From the NCBI GenBank assembly GCA_020025885.1, contig JAHHRJ010000080.1, positions 1 to 6,130 of the forward strand: a DNA stretch of 6,130 bases, given 5' to 3'. The notes beneath the pieces were generated by a model, which saw nothing but the letters and a program-made list of their open reading frames with translations, was not told the DNA's origin and searched no databases. Shown one piece after another: positions 5,456-6,130 of this stretch. Origin of the DNA: Butyricicoccus sp. Its GTDB lineage: Bacteria; Bacillota; Clostridia; Oscillospirales; Butyricicoccaceae. Positions within the stretch are counted from its first letter, which is position 1. Every line of letters starts with the position of its first letter. The translations under genes and the position numbers were made by a program.

Positions 5456-5460
5456 TTGCC

Positions 5461-6130
5461 TTAATCCAGTGTTCTCCATCCCTCATCTTTGAGGAAGCGC
5501 TTATAAAACAACATTCCGACACAGGAAGTTACCACCTCTGTTACCGGGAAAACCAACCAGAAGTAGGCAAGTCCAAACCGAGAAAAGAGATAGCCTAGTG
5601 GTACAAACAATACAACGGTACGAATGACGGTCAACAAAGAACTTCTCATTGCATACCCCACCGCTTGAAAAAATACAGGAAAGATCAAAGAAGTTACGAG
5701 CGGGATAAAGCTCAGTCCAATGATGCGGAATCCAATTGTCCCGATCTGGATCACCAACGGATCTTGCGAGAATGTGCGCAGCATTTGTGCTGGCAAGAAC
5801 TCAAAGCACAGCGTTCCCAAAAACATCAATGCACAGCCAAAGTAAATCGCGGTAAATAAGGTTTGCTGGCAGCGATTTATCTTTGCACCTGCATAATTAA
5901 AACTGACGATTGGAACAATACAGGTCTGTAAAGAACCCAGTGGAATAAAGAAAAATGCTTGCCATTTATAATACAGTCCCAGCGCAGTGACTGCTTGGTC
6001 AGAGAATTCAGCCAAAATGACGGTCAATCCTAAAATATAAAATGAGTACGCAGCCTGCATCAAAATATTTGGAACGCCTAGGGCTTGTTTGAAAATAGAG
6101 AAATTGACGGATTTTTCGCAGGGAGCGAGC
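5461..6130 (-). CDS. MATE family efflux transporter, C-terminal half (cut by window edge)
   Basis: The frame is open from the window edge, with 222 complete codons ending at the TAA at 5463-5461. The start codon lies outside, so the TTG at 6063 is internal. MATE proteins are inner-membrane antiporters of about 450 residues that export drugs or metabolites in exchange for sodium or protons. The visible part begins near the second six-helix bundle: GVPNILMQAAYSFYILGL, then AVTALGLYYKWQAFFFIPLGSLQTC-type sequence and PIVSFNYAGAK, typical of helices 7-8 in DinF/NorM-like members. About five further hydrophobic helices follow and a short charged tail (KDEGWRTLD). No lesion is visible. It is in the same direction as the hyd operon, about 180 bp before its promoter, and is probably a separate unit. 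The substrate cannot be told from the sequence. Confidence 0.88.
   Translation of the reverse strand, partial: LAPCEKSVNFSIFKQALGVPNILMQAAYSFYILGLTVILAEFSDQAVTALGLYYKWQAFFFIPLGSLQTCIVPIVSFNYAGAKINRCQQTLFTAIYFGCALMFLGTLCFEFLPAQMLRTFSQDPLVIQIGTIGFRIIGLSFIPLVTSLIFPVFFQAVGYAMRSSLLTVIRTVVLFVPLGYLFSRFGLAYFWLVFPVTEVVTSCVGMLFYKRFLKDEGWRTLD

Noticed and set aside
1..6130. CRISPR arrays, tRNA or rRNA genes.
   Set aside because: No regularly spaced repeats, cloverleaf-like sequence or rRNA-like segments were seen on either strand.

Overview
The window looks like part of the chromosome of an anaerobic, fermentative member of the Clostridia (Bacillota). Three things point there: a complete [FeFe]-hydrogenase maturation set (HydE, HydG, HydF), a small TM1266-type 'iron-only hydrogenase system regulator' read together with it, and strong AGGAG-type ribosome binding sites. 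The HydG sequence resembles clostridial HydG closely. A placement in the Oscillospirales/Ruminococcaceae neighbourhood is only a guess.

Layout. Positions 1-126 are very AT-rich (24 G+C in the first 120 bases) and hold no recognisable gene. Positions 145-899 on the + strand carry the decayed remains of a two-gene chromate-transporter-family (ChrA/CHR) operon. The first gene lacks its N-terminus and has an in-frame TAA. The second keeps its first dozen codons, overlapping the end of the first gene, but has lost most of its middle and changes frame. Positions 900-1098 hold no gene, only a hairpin terminator between the convergent units. Positions 1099-5109 on the - strand are a tight operon read in the order regulator, hydE, hydG, hydF, with an 11-nt overlap, then gaps of 12 and 29 nt. 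It starts from a good sigma-A promoter near 5251-5279 and has a leader of about 135 nt. Positions 5281-5460 are non-coding with several short repeats. Positions 5461-6130 on the - strand are the C-terminal half of a MATE-family multidrug exporter, cut by the window edge.

How the genes work together. HydG cleaves tyrosine to make the CO and cyanide ligands as an iron-bound precursor. HydE, a second radical-SAM enzyme, processes that precursor. HydF, a GTPase scaffold, assembles the two-iron subcluster and passes it to the hydrogenase HydA. HydA itself is not in this window. The small regulator has only a ferredoxin-like/ACT-like fold and no visible DNA-binding part.

The most interesting signal is the operon leader. 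An intrinsic terminator (5135-5160 plus U-tract) sits directly before the ribosome binding site of the first gene. Its 5' arm can instead pair, 8 of 9 positions, with an upstream segment (5201-5209), enclosing a separate hairpin. This is the layout of a transcription attenuator or riboswitch controlling hydrogenase maturation, and I could not match it to any riboswitch class I know. The second main observation is the stepwise decay of the chrA pair.
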